Origin: Ascoidea asiatica
Lineage: Eukaryota; Ascomycota; Saccharomycetes; Ascoideales; Ascoideaceae
Direction: 5' to 3'
Length of the DNA: 64,000 bases
Assembly: GCA_001600695.1 (NCBI GenBank)
Contig: BCKQ01000023.1
Span: 1 to 64,000, forward strand
Shown: positions 1 to 12,025 of the stretch, one piece after another
Position numbering within the stretch: the first letter of the stretch is position 1
Layout of the letters: each line of letters opens with the position of its first letter
Notes under the pieces: model-generated
What the model was told of the DNA's origin: nothing
Seen by the model: only the letters and a program-made list of their open reading frames with translations
The model's database searches: none
Made by a program: the position numbers and the translations under genes

Positions 1-313
1 ATTTGTTACTAGAAGTTTCTCGAATTTTCTAGAACCTTCTATGAAAAAGATTCTAGAAGATTCCATTGCTTAACTACTGTGTTTGAAGTTTAGTATGTGA
101 AATTGAAATTCTGAATTTTCAGATTTTCACTTCTCATACATTTTCAAATGGTATAAATAGAGGTTGTTTTTCCCTTACTTTTCAAAATTATTTTTCCTTA
201 TTTTTATTTTATATCTTTAAGAATTTTTAGTATAACTTTTATATATTACCCTTTAATATATACTAATCATTATTATTATTAATTATCTTTTATAGAAATC
301 TTTTTTTATTATA
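1..313 (+). repeat. LTR family A, copy 1 (5' end outside window)
   Basis: Bases 1-313 align almost base for base with 12,128-12,440, so this is one interspersed repeat in two copies. It has LTR architecture in plus orientation: a dense heat-shock-element-like array (12-63), then a TATA box (TATAAATA at 152-159), then an AT-rich 3' part. Homology stops after ATTATA at 313, and position 314 falls inside the YVDD codons of a minus-strand copia reverse transcriptase. Because the TATA box faces right while the RT runs left, this LTR is probably not the RT element's own; it more likely belongs to an element inserted into it. The left end is cut by the window edge, so a target duplication cannot be tested. 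Confidence 0.8.
12..63 (+). promoter_or_regulatory. Heat-shock-element array in LTR A copy 1
   Basis: Six alternating GAA/TTC triplets, each separated by exactly two bases, run from 12 to 39. Three more (TTC-GAA-TTC) run from 51 to 63. Inverted nGAAn pentamers at 5-bp steps are the known binding site of the Hsf1 trimer, and three units suffice for binding. The array lies about 90 bp upstream of the LTR TATA box, where an activator site belongs. That it drives heat-induced transcription is inference. Confidence 0.75.
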
Positions 314-1077
314 TCATCAACGTAGATTGAGATGTAACAGGTTTTGCTGTAAAACCAACAAGGATCTAGCACACTTTGTTCAAAAGCACCACTTTTCATG
401 AGCACCTTTTTAATTGTATTAAACCAGATGTGAGGAGCTTGTTTTAGTCCATAAAGTCCTTTCTTGAGTTTCCAGACATATTCAGAAGGAGTTCCAGTCC
501 CTGCAGGAGGTTGAAAGAAAACTGGATAATCTATCTTTCCATTGAGAAAAGCATTTTTAGCATCCATTTGGCACAAAGAATAACCTTTAATTGCAGCTAA
601 GGACAAGATCAATCTCAAAGTATCAAACTTCATCACTGGAGCATAGATATCGATGTAGTTTTCTCCGAGTTGTTGCAAATAACCTTTGCCAACTAATCTA
701 GCTTGAAAACGCTTTGAGTTAGCTGTTTCTTGTTTAACATTGAAAACCCATCTGCCTTTCATGATCGCTTCATAAACATCATTCTTTTTCACTAAATCAT
801 ACACAATGTTAGAACGAATGGAGTTCATCTCATTCTCAATCCTTTCTAACCATTTGTTCTTTTCAGGTGATTGCAACACTTCTGAAAAGTAGTTAGGAAT
901 CTTGTATTTTGATTTGGAAACAAGAAGATTGATTACATTATCAGAGCTGTTTTCAGACATAGAAACAACATCTTTTGGACCTTCGATAGCTTTTTGAGAA
1001 TCAGCTTCGTGATCAGATGCATCTTCATCAGGGAGTTGAATAACAGGATTTGAATCATTACAGCTGTTTGAAAGCAA
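314..1077 (-). pseudogene. copia reverse transcriptase, truncated at YVDD
   Basis: This is the amino-terminal half of a copia-type RNA-dependent DNA polymerase (RVT_2). Visible family motifs are WVFNVKQ, RFQARLVGKGYLQ, the DAKNAFLNG box with the first catalytic Asp, KLKKGLYGLKQAP, and the YVDD box. The frame runs into LTR A in the last Asp codon of YVDD, so palm, thumb, connection and RNase H are missing and the product would be inactive. The open frame begins with no ATG because it is the continuation of the integrase frame after a one-base shift. The acidic linker before the RT (VIQLPDEDASDHEAD) is typical of the segment joining integrase to RT. Confidence 0.88.
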
Positions 1078-1084
1078 ATTGGGG

Positions 1085-2344
1085 TTATCGTCTTCGTTTC
1101 ATCTTGTAACCTCGATTACAAGCTTTTGCAACCCGAAACCTAATTCTTCTGGGGGGAGTAATAACAATAGAATTGGAAATTAAAGATGGAGTCGATTGGA
1201 TAATAGAAGGAGTAGTTGATTCAACAGCAGATTGAAGTGAATCACTTGAAATATTGCAATTGGCCGCCTCATTTAAGCAATCCCCCTGCATTTCAGGTGG
1301 AACACTAGTTTCATCAAGAGAAAAATCTTGAGTATCTTTTTGAGTTTGTTGACTTTCATTGTTGTCAGTCATATCAATGGCAGCAGCATTATTAGTAGAA
1401 GGTCTAACTTCAACAGTATTTTCAGTAGCGGAAGTGTTAGAATCTTTATTAGAAGCAGCTGCGAAAGAAGCTGACGAACCACCAAAAGAAATTGGTTGGA
1501 CATCAGTGTCAGTAACACCAACATTATTGTTTAACTTGAATAGATAAACATCAGTTAAGTACCTAAATGAACTGGATCTAACTATTTTACCAGTTCCATC
1601 TTCTAGAATAAAAGCAATCTTATTAGTTTTATTGAAGCCAAAGAACGTTCCAGAAACGTCTTTCTTGAAAACATTTTGCCTAACACTATGATTAAAGCCA
1701 TAGATACGACATCCAAAGGGAGCAGTAACAGTAACAGTTTTCTTGATTTCTCTGAGCATCTCCCAAGGAGATTTTCCATTTAAATTCAAGGTCAAGTAAT
1801 TGTGAAGAAAAACAGCATGATGGAAAGCAAAATTCCAATAAGTATCAGGTATATTGGAATCATCAAGCAACTGTTTCAACTTGTGTTGTATTTGACGATT
1901 CATGTTTTCAGACTTTCCATTCTGATAAGATGAATAAGGAGCATTCGCATCATGAATAATCCCATTTGCAGAACAAACTGCTTTGAATGCATTTGTTTTG
2001 AACTCATTATCAGTTTTCACAAAACAAAGTGATTTGTTGATCAAGGAAAGTAACTTGTCCAAAATCCTAAGAGATTCAATTAGTTTATCAGTAGCTTGAG
2101 ACTTAGAAGTAAGGACATGAGCAACAACAAGGTGCAAATTAGCTTCAGTTACAGTCAACCCATAAGGGTTGTTAATGGGCCCAATTAGATCAGCAACGAT
2201 ATGTTCACCAGTAACCAAGTGGTTAGCTTCTTTAGACTTTCTAATTGTAGTTTTAGGTACAATTGAAACACAAGCTTCACATCTCGTCAAAGCAGCATGA
2301 ATGTCATTATCGACGAATTTCACCTCAGCGGATTGATTTAACAA
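1085..2344 (-). pseudogene. copia integrase core and linker
   Basis: Retroviral-type integrase. Near the N-terminus CEAC is the Cys pair of the HHCC zinc finger; its His pair would lie upstream of 2,344, where the frame breaks (KLKQVINEID can be read in another frame). Core catalytic residues are visible: Asp in VADLIGP, Asp in KTDNEF, and Glu in NGKSEN. The spacing between the last two is 33 residues rather than the usual 35, because the Gly-Gly after DN is absent. A C-terminal GKSPWEML/FG.RIYGF region matches copia integrases. A Ser/Thr/Asn linker of about 130 residues follows, and the frame ends at 1,085 by a frameshift relative to the RT. Confidence 0.88.
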
Positions 2345-2420
2345 CTTGAATTTATAAATTATTGATCTATTTCATTAATTACTTGCTTCAGTTTAGCTTT
2401 GCTTTCTACTTCAATACTTC

Positions 2421-4784
2421 TGTTATACTTAAAACTGTTAACACCCAATTACTTGTTTCTGTTTTTCTCTTTCTTTTACTTTTTGCAAACCCTAATATTT
2501 ATCATGTGCCAGGGCTCTACTGTGACCGTTCTAATAATTTGCATTGTTTCGTTTTTCTCAGATTTCATGATGGCATCGCCCCCAGTTCGCACAGGGGACG
2601 AAAATACTTTTTGTTTTTCGTCCAATGAAAACTTTTCACTTGTCTGAAAACTTTGCACCTGCGCAATTACTTTGGCAATTGTTTGCTCAATTGCAATCTG
2701 CTGCTGTTTTGCAAAGTTCTTTCCAGCTTTGATAATTTAACATAATTAGCTTTCTTTTCCTCTTTTATTTTCTTTATCTCTTTTATATGTTTCTTTCTTT
2801 ATTTGCCGAAAAATATATTTACTTTATATATATGAATTACCTCAGTTATTTATTTAACATATTATTATAACTTATAAATTTTATTAGAATTTACTAATAA
2901 TATTTATTTACGAAATAAATCCGAATTCCAGAATATTAATCACGATAAAAAGAATAAACAAGAAGTAAAAAATTTTTGTACATTGTAATCTTATTTTGAG
3001 ATAAAAAATTAGAGTGACAGCTCAATTTTTAGGTTGAAAGGCTTCTAGGCTGATTTTAAATTGTAACATTAAAATCAAGATTGATATTTAATGTAATGTG
3101 TGAATTCAGGAATGGTTAGAAATGTAGGACGAAAAACCGATTTACCGTGAATCTGAACATTAAAAAATTTTAATATTATATCGGATAAATTGAGGTTTTG
3201 ATGTTGCATTAAAATTAAGCATTGAGGCTATTTTATTGATTTTTAAAAAGTTTAAAGATATTTTGCTAGAATAATGAATTACAATTTAGAATTATAAAAT
3301 TGAAATTGAATTTAAAGCGAATCTATTGCCTGATTTGGTAAAAGATTAAGACCCAAGAATATATAACAGAATCTGCCATAGTTGGTTAAATTGTAAATAA
3401 GCATTGAATAGTACATATAAATTCTTTTTTAGCTATAAAAGTGGCAGAAGATCTGAAGTATGCCATTTTGATCGTAAATCCCATGACAGTTTTTTATGAA
3501 ATTAAATATATCCGGAGCATCTTCTTGCTATATTAGATTTACAGGTATATCTGCAATGTATCTGGCGTTGACAGTGTATTTGTTACACATTATTATAGGC
3601 CCATTTAGACTGGCCTGCCCCTGGTGCCGATTACGGACTCCACGTGTTCCTCTAGTCAAAAACGGACCTAAAGTATATCTTATTTATTAAGTAAACTAAT
3701 ATCGTTACCCGTGTCCAGTAACCCCAAGTTACCCTTAGGCTCGGTTGCACCACCACCATTCCATCCCATACGTACTGTACTAGTCCGGCCTGAGATTACC
3801 GCCTCTTGCGATAGCTTGCTCATACTACAATGTATTCTCATATGTCCCTGGTCCACGCAGTACCACCTCTTTTCGTAGCAGCTATTTGTTTTTCTTTGTT
3901 AGACAGATTCTTGCTCGGACTCTTGAATGCTGTTACCCCTACGACCCGATTGTCTTTTTTTAGATGCTCTGTAAGATAACCTCTCTCTTTCAAAGCACAT
4001 TATTAATTTGCGATTTGACTCTGGAGAAACATCCAGCTAAACACTCATAGCCAAACTAGCGGTAATATGCTCAAAAACTAGTTGACTTTGGGCTTGAGGT
4101 TGAATCTCCTTAAGGCGACAACATATAGGGGAAGATCATTAAAACCTATTTCGTCTTGAGGGCAGTATTTTCTTGTTAAAATTGTCGAGTTTCAGGAACT
4201 CAAGATTCCGACCTCAGCGAGTATCGGTAGTAGGAGCGAATCTTCATAAATTGGGCTTACAGTGAATGCATGCTCAAGAAACTCAGAACCCATGGCCAGA
4301 ATCATATCTCTATTAACTTCCCTCTGTGAAAGCGGAAGCAGCGGCTAGCACCTAGACTTAGGGTAGTGGTCAGAAAACTCTAATTGCTTGAAGAGGGTTC
4401 TTAACGGAAATAGCCACCGGATACAGTTAAAGAGTCAACGTTGGATCTTTTTTTACGAAATTTTCTTCAAAGAAACCGAAAGGCAAGAACTGAACCCCTC
4501 TAGAATCAACTCTCAGATCATACGATGTCTTTTCATTCTCGAAATCCTTTCCTTTTACCTAGCACTGTTTGTGCATGATCTGCTTACAAAAGTCAGATTT
4601 TTTAATACAATATAAAAAAAATAGTATTTATTAATAAGTTGAGGTTGTTAAAAACAAATTGAATGATAATTATTCAAGTATTAATAAAATTAAAAAGAAA
4701 AAAAGAAAAAGATTAAAGCTTCTTATAGTAAATTTTTAAATAGAAAACTATATAGATTAATAAATAAAAATTAAAAAGGTGTAG
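2421..4784. other. Gene-free stretch, nothing recognised
   Basis: Only short, interrupted reading frames occur on either strand. The part from about 3,600 to 4,600 is clearly GC-richer than its surroundings and was checked by eye for rRNA, tRNA and transposase motifs without success. It may be an older, unrecognisable element. Confidence 0.5.
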
Positions 4785-5799
4785 TTAAGAAGTGCCAATG
4801 AATTCAACTTCTCCATCAGAAGAAGATGAATCACTAGAAAGTTCAATAAGCTCATTGAAGTTATTAAAAATTCTAGTAAACATTGCCTGAGAAATATTAA
4901 AATACTTACGATGAACCAGTCTCCAAAGTCTAGAAAGACTTAAACGTTTTCCTTTTGACTCGGATTCAATAATTTGCAAAACATTCCTTTTATAATCACT
5001 TGGATTAATAACAATTTTTCCAACCACGCATTTAGTTGGTCTGTAGTGAACCATACCGTCGGAATGAAGATAAAACCAGAATTTTTGAGTTCTGGATACA
5101 TGTTGAAGGTTATCTTTATTATTATTTTTAATTGAATCATAACGTTCTTGAGTGACTCCTTTTTCAACAATAACTGTGATTTCCTCAATTTTATCATTAA
5201 TATTGGTGATTAAGGTTGAATATTGATCAAGTTTAGCTAGCATGCCTTTATGTTTCAGCTTATACTTGTCAGGTGATAACATAATTTTACATATAATTTT
5301 CGAAATTGATTTTTCATAAATAATATTTTTTTCTATTTGGGAAAATAACACGGAATGAAGAATAAAAATAAATTGTAATAACTTATGATACAAATTAAAG
5401 TTTGGATTAACATTTAAATTATAATTAAGTGGAATTGAAAGAAAAGGAATGTTGAAGAAATATTAATTGAACATAAATAATTATTGATTAAAGTGAAACT
5501 TGAATTATTGCCGCCGATATAATAGAGTGTTGAGTCTTTATATGCAATAAATAACTTTAATTTAGAAAAGTATATTGAAATAATTATATGATTTGCACTT
5601 GCATCAATTAAGTTTTGAAACATTCTTTTAGTTTTATTATTAATAGAAATATCACTTGAATCATCAATAAAAAAGTTGTGTCCTCATGTTGAATATAAAA
5701 TTCCAAAATAAGAGGGAGATAAAGTCCTAACTTATTTTCAAATTGTTTGATTGTTTCAATTAAGGAGGGGGAAGTTAAAATTGTTAAGTTATTTGACAT
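4785..5799 (-). pseudogene. Unknown gene, two single-base frameshifts (orphan family, copy 1)
   Basis: Three overlapping minus-strand frames join into one continuous protein of about 338 residues if two one-base indels are allowed, one in a T run near 5,672 and one near 5,445. It starts with ATG at 5,799 (MSNNLTILTSPSL) and ends at TAA 4,785. No internal stop remains apart from those two shifts, so this is either a very recent pseudogene or an intact gene with assembly indels. I do not recognise the family. The C-terminus has a basic stretch (KGKRLSLSRLWRLVHRKY) and an acidic Ser tail with LIELSSDSSSSDGEVEF, which resembles a SUMO-interaction motif. A decayed paralogue lies at 10,535-11,330 on the same strand. 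Confidence 0.6.
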
Positions 5800-8700
5800 G
5801 TGATATAAATAATAAAAACTAATAATAATTTAAAAAAATAAATTAAAAAGAAATTAAAATAATTATAAGTGTTTCAATATCTCTTTAAATATCATTCTGG
5901 TCTCTGAAATGTAAACAAAGGTCTATCTTATGGAGGAATAAATAAACAAACACGAAAATATAAAAAAATAAAATAAACAAATTAAACACGTAATAAAAAT
6001 TGAAACACATAATAAAAATTGAACCAAAAAATTGAAAAAAAAAAATAATCACGGGATCATAACTTCGTATTATAAGAACTGAGGTCAGCAATGATTGGTG
6101 AAGCATTTCTGTCAACAGATCCGGGTTTAAGCAACCTTTTCCGGACAGGTTTTCTTGGACCTCGAAACGAGAGCTACCAAATTATACTTAATTCGGCAGA
6201 GATTGATTTTGACTTTTCCTCATGGAGGGGTCTTGGTTGGCTCGGATATATTTATCAGGTACCAAACAAGAAAGTCTGAAATGCTGGGGGGCGATTGCTG
6301 TAGTGGTCCCTTCCAACATTTTCGCCATTATCCACATGTTAATCCACCCACTGTTATAGCGCCGAATGGAAAATTGAATTTTTGGCTATATTACCTAAAC
6401 GGTCTTTTGTAAAATGACTCGTAACATCTTGAACATCCGTAGACATTCCTCCACCGGATCTCAGATTTTTGTTTACTCGAAAGGATATCGGGACATTTTT
6501 CTGAAACAAAACCATGTATATTACACAACTGATCCTCACGCCATTGAAGGCTACAACAATGCCGCCCGTGGATAATAGTTTTGGTACGAAAGTGTGATTT
6601 AACGTCCGGACGACTTTTTGTTTGTGCAGAAAAGCTAGAGGTTTTATCATCCTTCGAATTTTCATTACTGTAAGACTATTAAAATATATAATTAACTTTT
6701 CTAGAAAATATGTATTAGTCAACTAACTGGTGTTAATCGATGAACCAAAACCAACAAGTGAGTAAACCTGCTAAAAATTAAGAAGCAATCGATTCGTTTT
6801 ATATTAGCTCTGGATTCGTACGGGGGGGGGGTGCTCAGACTTTGACAATTTGGGAAATTCGGCAAATCGCCGGAGTTACTGGGTAGAAGCAACGTAGGAT
6901 TCAAGTTTAGCTTGAAAAAAGCGTCGATCTCCCATTAGAAATATATTGAAATTGACATTTCAATATTAGCTTTGTAGACCAATCAGAGGACGTTCCAAAT
7001 GGCAAGAAAAGCAACATAATTAGTCCGAATAATCCTTATTCCCGAAGCCAGCAATCGGAATAGATTATTTAACAAATAGCTCCTCTGGTGTTCCAATTCC
7101 TCCCTCCCCAATTCAGGGACGGTCATGAGAGTTACACTTCTATAATATCAGACTAGGCGTATCCAGTTCAGCAATCCGGAATGCGCCCCTTCCTAGATCT
7201 GATTGGCCTTAGATATGGCATAAATTAGGATTGATGCTAAATCTAAAGCCGATTTTCCTTCTTGTACATAGTAGTTTAGGGCTAAGAGACTGTTAAAAGG
7301 CTAGAAAATATGAGTGCTACCAATATCAAAGTCTTCATTGATTTATCAAGAATAACCCGCACAACGAGATGTGTGATAATCCATATGGCTACTATATCCG
7401 GGATATACGTGTATCTGTGCATATGTCCCCACATTCCTCCAAACTCATGTTATTTGTCGTATTCTTCATGCAGCTTATTTAAAGTGTCTGCAACGATATA
7501 TATCTGTATGCTCAATTATCCATTTTTATCCTTAACTGTACAGAAGGCATACAGCTTATTTTATAATTCATGTTTGTCTAACCTCTATTATAGATGCGTG
7601 TCACTTCTAATCTTATGGATTATGGTATTAGCACTATATATGCCCTGATGTAAATATACCTCCATTTAATGCGGTACAGGGTTTTAGGTAAAAGTAAGTT
7701 CTGTCCAATTAGGCAGAACCTAAAATAAAAAAGCTAGTAACCACATTTGTTTGAGCACGTTACGTAAGGTTACGTGCATAGGTCACGATTCCAGTTGGAA
7801 ACCAGCCACCAAAAGACGGGTATTTTCTAAAGTGATATCCCAAAATAAATTTTTTGAAAAACATAAACATTGAGTTTATTGTCGGCCAGATTGATATTGA
7901 TCATAAGGTGAGTTATTCATTAGAAATCTATTTTGTGATTTTCAACTGCAATTCCTGAGTTCATGGATGGAGAAAAATCAAAACCCAGATTGTCACTGTC
8001 TAAAGAGGAAATAAAAATTTGTGTTTTTCGATCTATTGGAGTATTGTCTGTAGTACTTTTGACTGACCGTTGAAATATGATTAACCAGCCAAAAACCAAG
8101 TATTCTGTAATTTTAGCGAATCTTCGAGATCATTTTCCCATGTTTCTAGTATGAGTCCAATGTTTTACTTATGGTGACAAGAACTTTTTAACTTTACTTT
8201 TGGTTTCCGGAGCCTTTACTGGACTTTGAAAACCTCCTGACTTAGCTCTGATACGACAAATGATATTCATAACAACTGTTGTAGGGTTTGGCCCTAAAAG
8301 AGTTTTTATTCTACTACTCGATTATTAAGAATGAAATTAATTTTGGTTGATTCCTGATCGAGCATGAGTGGTATATCACTATCTCTTCGATTACCAAATT
8401 GACACATTCGTTGTTTAAGTTTATAATCCGGTTGTAAAGCAGTAACTAAGTTTTGATGTGTCTGGGATTCTTTAGCTTTTTTAAGTTCATCTCTATCCAT
8501 GCTATCCTTTGCGGATGTCGCTTTGTACAGTCGCTAAAAAACACAGCCATGGTAACTACACCTTTTGTGTACAGTTTGAAAATTAAATTTGAGTTTCATT
8601 GACATGTTTTGTTGTCATGTTCTTAAATACAGCAGAATTTTTGCTTCGGATGTATTTATATGCTCACCAGCTACCAGATGAATGTCTTAATCCACGATTA

Positions 8701-9229
8701 ATATTTGTTAAACCACTGTAATTTAAATATCGGGTGTTTACGGACACTGTCGGATACGATGGCTCATTAACAAAAGTGCCAGCGGAACAGAGACGTATTA
8801 CCAGGAAATGATTGAGACGATTAATTTTTCTTACCAAATTCGGAGAACTTAACACTTAAAATTTAAAGATCATTGATAAAATGGTATCTTCAGTCCCAAC
8901 GAATAATAGAGGTAGTAGGTAATGTTAGATTTTATACACTTAACTATGTGCCTTCTTCTTATTGTTTTCCATAAGTATTTTGATAATTAGTGGACGAGTT
9001 TTAAATTGAATATTTAAGTTCTTTAGATTTTTGAAGTGTATTTTATAGGAGAGCGTGCTATGAATTGATTCATGGTTGCTGAATCTTAACTCCGCCCAAT
9101 TCTCGTCAGGATTAGTAACTCTTGAGGTGGAACATAATTCTTGATGGAATCAAGGTTAGGTCGGAGTAGTGCGAGTAAAACGTAATGAATATAGTTTCTA
9201 ATCAAATCAAAATACGTCTGCAAGGGATT
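5800..9229. other. Gene-free stretch with small unplaced ORFs
   Basis: No gene is recognised. Minus-strand ORFs at 6,354-6,722 (122 aa), 8,306-8,500 and 8,664-8,855 have protein-like composition but no motif I can name; they may be remains of minus-strand elements. A run of ten G at 6,822-6,831 stands out in this AT-rich DNA. Confidence 0.4.
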
Positions 9230-9500
9230 CTATTTGGCAAATTTTTTTTATCTTGTATGAGTTGATCAATAATAGATATTAGTGTTGCAATTTCCTCATG
9301 ATATTCTTCCACAGAGTTAGCTTTCAAGTATTTTTTTCTAAGTTACTGGTGAAATCCTTGTAACTTCTAACAGGTTTTGGCATTGAAACAAGTCTATTTG
9401 CATAATAATTCAGGCTTATTTTATAATTAGTCGCAAAATCTAAAAATCAAACTGTAAAGAAAGTAGGAAGGTCTTTAGCTACATTTCTTTGAGGTGATGA
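9230..9500 (-). pseudogene. Gag-like remnant (tentative)
   Basis: On the minus strand two frames can be joined by one shift. They read through NYKISLNYYANRL, VRSYKDFTSNLEK, then ANSVEEYHEEIATLISIIDQ. The pattern of a helical stretch with VEEY...I..L...IDQL recalls retrotransposon Gag helices, but the match is by general look only. No zinc knuckle was seen. Confidence 0.25.
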
Positions 9501-10534
9501 ATAAAAGATTATTAATAGAAAGGATATAATGTTGGGGAATGTATGAAATTTTGGGAGTAAGTGTTAATCATACTCGAATCTAGATTGTTGTTAACAATGT
9601 TTCAAGCAATATAGTTTGGAGATGGCTGTTGTTGAGAAAAATATTTTGAGAGAAGTAAATTTGATTGCAGCTTTTAGAATACAATTAAAAGGGGGAATGT
9701 TACTCGGGATGTTACCTGACAACAAGATTGGAGTTGCAGATATTATAATAGGTTACAGGTACTAAAATAGATATCAGAAGCAATTGATAATAATAAAAAA
9801 GATAAGAAGAGCTACCTTAATAATAATAATTACCACATTAATGAATGGCGAGTATAATGGCCACGTTTAATTATATTTAACAATGGGTAGGGGAACGAAC
9901 CTACCAGCTAGAATGGTATTAATATAATATTAATAAATTATCGTAATAAATCGATAATAATGACAATTTTTTCATGACTATAATAAGCCGCTATAATACT
10001 AATTGAAGTAAAATAACATACTTTTAAAATGCAGCAACAAAATCAATAGTATATTGCAAATGAAATAATCAACACCAACAGTTCATAAACCCATATAAAT
10101 GTTATAAACAAAATAATTGAACATTAAGAACCAATTAATATTCAATTGAATCTCGCCAATACCCACTTCCTTTTCTGTGGATAAACACAAAAAACTCTTG
10201 GCTACAAATATCTGACTATAAAACATAGATATTCTTAGAGTACATAATTGTTGATCAAAAATAAAAATAAAGATTAAAATAAATCAAATTAATAGTAATA
10301 AATTCTAATCAATCGTTATAAAAAAAAATAGTAAGGGAAAAAAATAAAAACTGAATTAATTTAGAAGAACAGCAATGATCAGAATACGATAGTGATCAAA
10401 CCTTAATAACTAAATTAAAGTAATGAAATATTTTTTTCAACTTCGGTTTGAAAATACTATGATACTAAGCCTTGATATTGTTCCATAATTTAAGTCTTGA
10501 AAAGTATTGCCTATGTGGTTAAAAAAGAAAAATA
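9501..10534. other. Gene-free AT-rich stretch
   Basis: Short interrupted frames only; no RNA gene, repeat or known protein motif was recognised. Confidence 0.5.
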
Positions 10535-11330
10535 CGTAAATCATTTTCAGTGTATCTTTTTTTACCATTCATAATTTTTCCACTTTCGAGATTAACTTCC
10601 ATATGAGAAATGTTATTCACTGAACTGTTGTATTATCTAAAACGTATAAAACTGTTAAGGAATTTAATTTCTTCAGAAAGTTGCTTTTTGACAATAATAT
10701 AAATTGGTGTGGTAATACCCTTTGGAGCGATAGATTTTCTTTGCAGTGTTCTGGTTTCAAGGGTATTTATTTTCTGAATAGAAACATTATGTTGATTGAA
10801 GGTTTCGTCACGCAAGAAGTACTTATAAGGCTCTAGGATCATTTGACATATAATTTCGAAAATTTCTGGTTGATAATTTAGTTGATTTCGATCGCTTGGA
10901 ATTAAACTTGAATGTCAAATAAATATAAACTTTGTTGATTGAATACTTGCTTCCAAGGGTGTGTTAATGATTGAGTTATAATTATTATGTTTTTAATTCA
11001 GTTCCAGAGAGATTAAATTCATTTGATCTTAATAAATAGATTAAATGATTTGATGAAATTTGATTACCTTCCAAATAAGAAATGGCGTTATGTTTATAAG
11101 AAGCTAATCAACCCTCATCGGAGCATAAAATGTCATAGCCAAATCATTGCCGCTGCTAGTTATAGTGAGAAATGAATGTTGAGGTCAAGGCAATAAGGTA
11201 TTAGTTGTCATTGATAAACATAAAAGTATAAATGGTAGTTTTCCGAATAAGATTTAACCGCTTTAGGAATTTCTTTGGATACATCAATCTGCAACCATGA
11301 AGTGGAGCAACTAATAGTTGCATTTATTGC
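10535..11330 (-). pseudogene. Orphan family, copy 2 (heavily decayed)
   Basis: Conceptual translation of this minus-strand stretch matches copy 1 (4,785-5,799) in the same order over much of its length. IICQMILEPYKYFL aligns with IICKIMLSPDKYKL. NYNSIINTPLE and KFIFI-HSSL align with NYNLNVNPNFN and QFIFILHSVL. SYKHNAISYLEGN aligns with AYKDSTLYYIGGN. SGKIMNGKKRYTENDLRIF aligns with VGKIVINPSDYKRNVLQI. Several stops and shifts break the frame and the SIM-like tail is not visible. The match is at protein rather than DNA level, so the duplication is old, whereas copy 1 stayed nearly intact much longer. Function unknown. Confidence 0.5.
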
Positions 11331-11849
11331 AATTTGAAATTAATTAATAATAATAATAAAATGAAGGAATATAATGATAAATACGAAAATAGTCGAACAA
11401 ATCTAAACTTTCGTCCGGATCAAAAAATAAAATAGTACCCAATGTATCGAAAATTGAAAAACGCTACCAAATTCTATCCAGGAACTGATATAGAATATCG
11501 GAAATACTCTTCGACAGCAAATCCTGCCAATATGTTTGAAGAAATTCTATATATGCGTACAAAAAAAATATGCCATGAACAAATCATACAAAAATGTATC
11601 TGAAACAAAAATAATAAAGGTGATAATAAAGTATACAAAAAATAATAATCTAAACATAGAAAATGGGGGTTGAGTTGTTTATGATGATTAGTTCCTAAAC
11701 CTAACGGGTTACCGTACCTTACGATTGTGATTACGGAGGAGAACAATAATCGAACACCCCTTAGTGACGAGTAGCGACCCATGTTTGAGGCCTGTTTTAT
11801 TTGGTTCCTTCTAGAATAATGAATTATGTTATCAAATCATAATTTACTT
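11331..11849. other. Gene-free stretch upstream of LTR A copy 2
   Basis: No gene recognised. A 102-codon minus-strand frame (11,474-11,782) has no recognisable motif and looks fortuitous. Confidence 0.5.
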
Positions 11850-11860
11850 TGTTGTTACTT

Positions 11861-11940
11861 TATCTCACCTTATCTCACTTTATCTCACCTTATCTCACCT
11901 TATCTTGCTTTATCTTGCTTTATCTTACCTTATCTAAGAT
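11861..11940 (+). repeat. 10-bp minisatellite, 8 units
   Basis: Eight consecutive decamers of the form TATCTCACCT, with variants ending in CTT, TTGCTT and TTACCT, lie in perfect register at the 5' end of LTR A copy 2. The last unit is degenerate (TATCTAAGAT). Confidence 0.9.
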
Positions 11941-12025
11941 TAAGTTGATTAATCTTACCTATCCATCATCTTTATGCTTTAAAAGCTTTTTCTGTTCATT
12001 TTACCAAAAGTTGCTGTTTAGGTTT

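Larger units (their letters stand above)
314..2420 (-). mobile_element. Ty1/copia element fragment (integrase + N-terminal RT)
   Basis: Minus-strand remains of a copia polyprotein. Reading leftwards there is a partial integrase zinc region, the integrase core, a Ser/Thr-rich linker and the first half of reverse transcriptase. The rest of RT and RNase H are absent because LTR family A abuts at 313. Only one frameshift (about 1,078-1,085) and one break at the start of the zinc region (about 2,345) separate the open frames, so decay is recent compared with the element at 26-31 kb. Gag, protease and the element's own LTRs are not recognisable. Confidence 0.85.

Noticed and set aside
3600-4600. 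GC-richer block thought to be rDNA or a tRNA cluster
   Set aside because: No recognisable rRNA core sequence, tRNA cloverleaf or Pol III boxes could be found on either strand.
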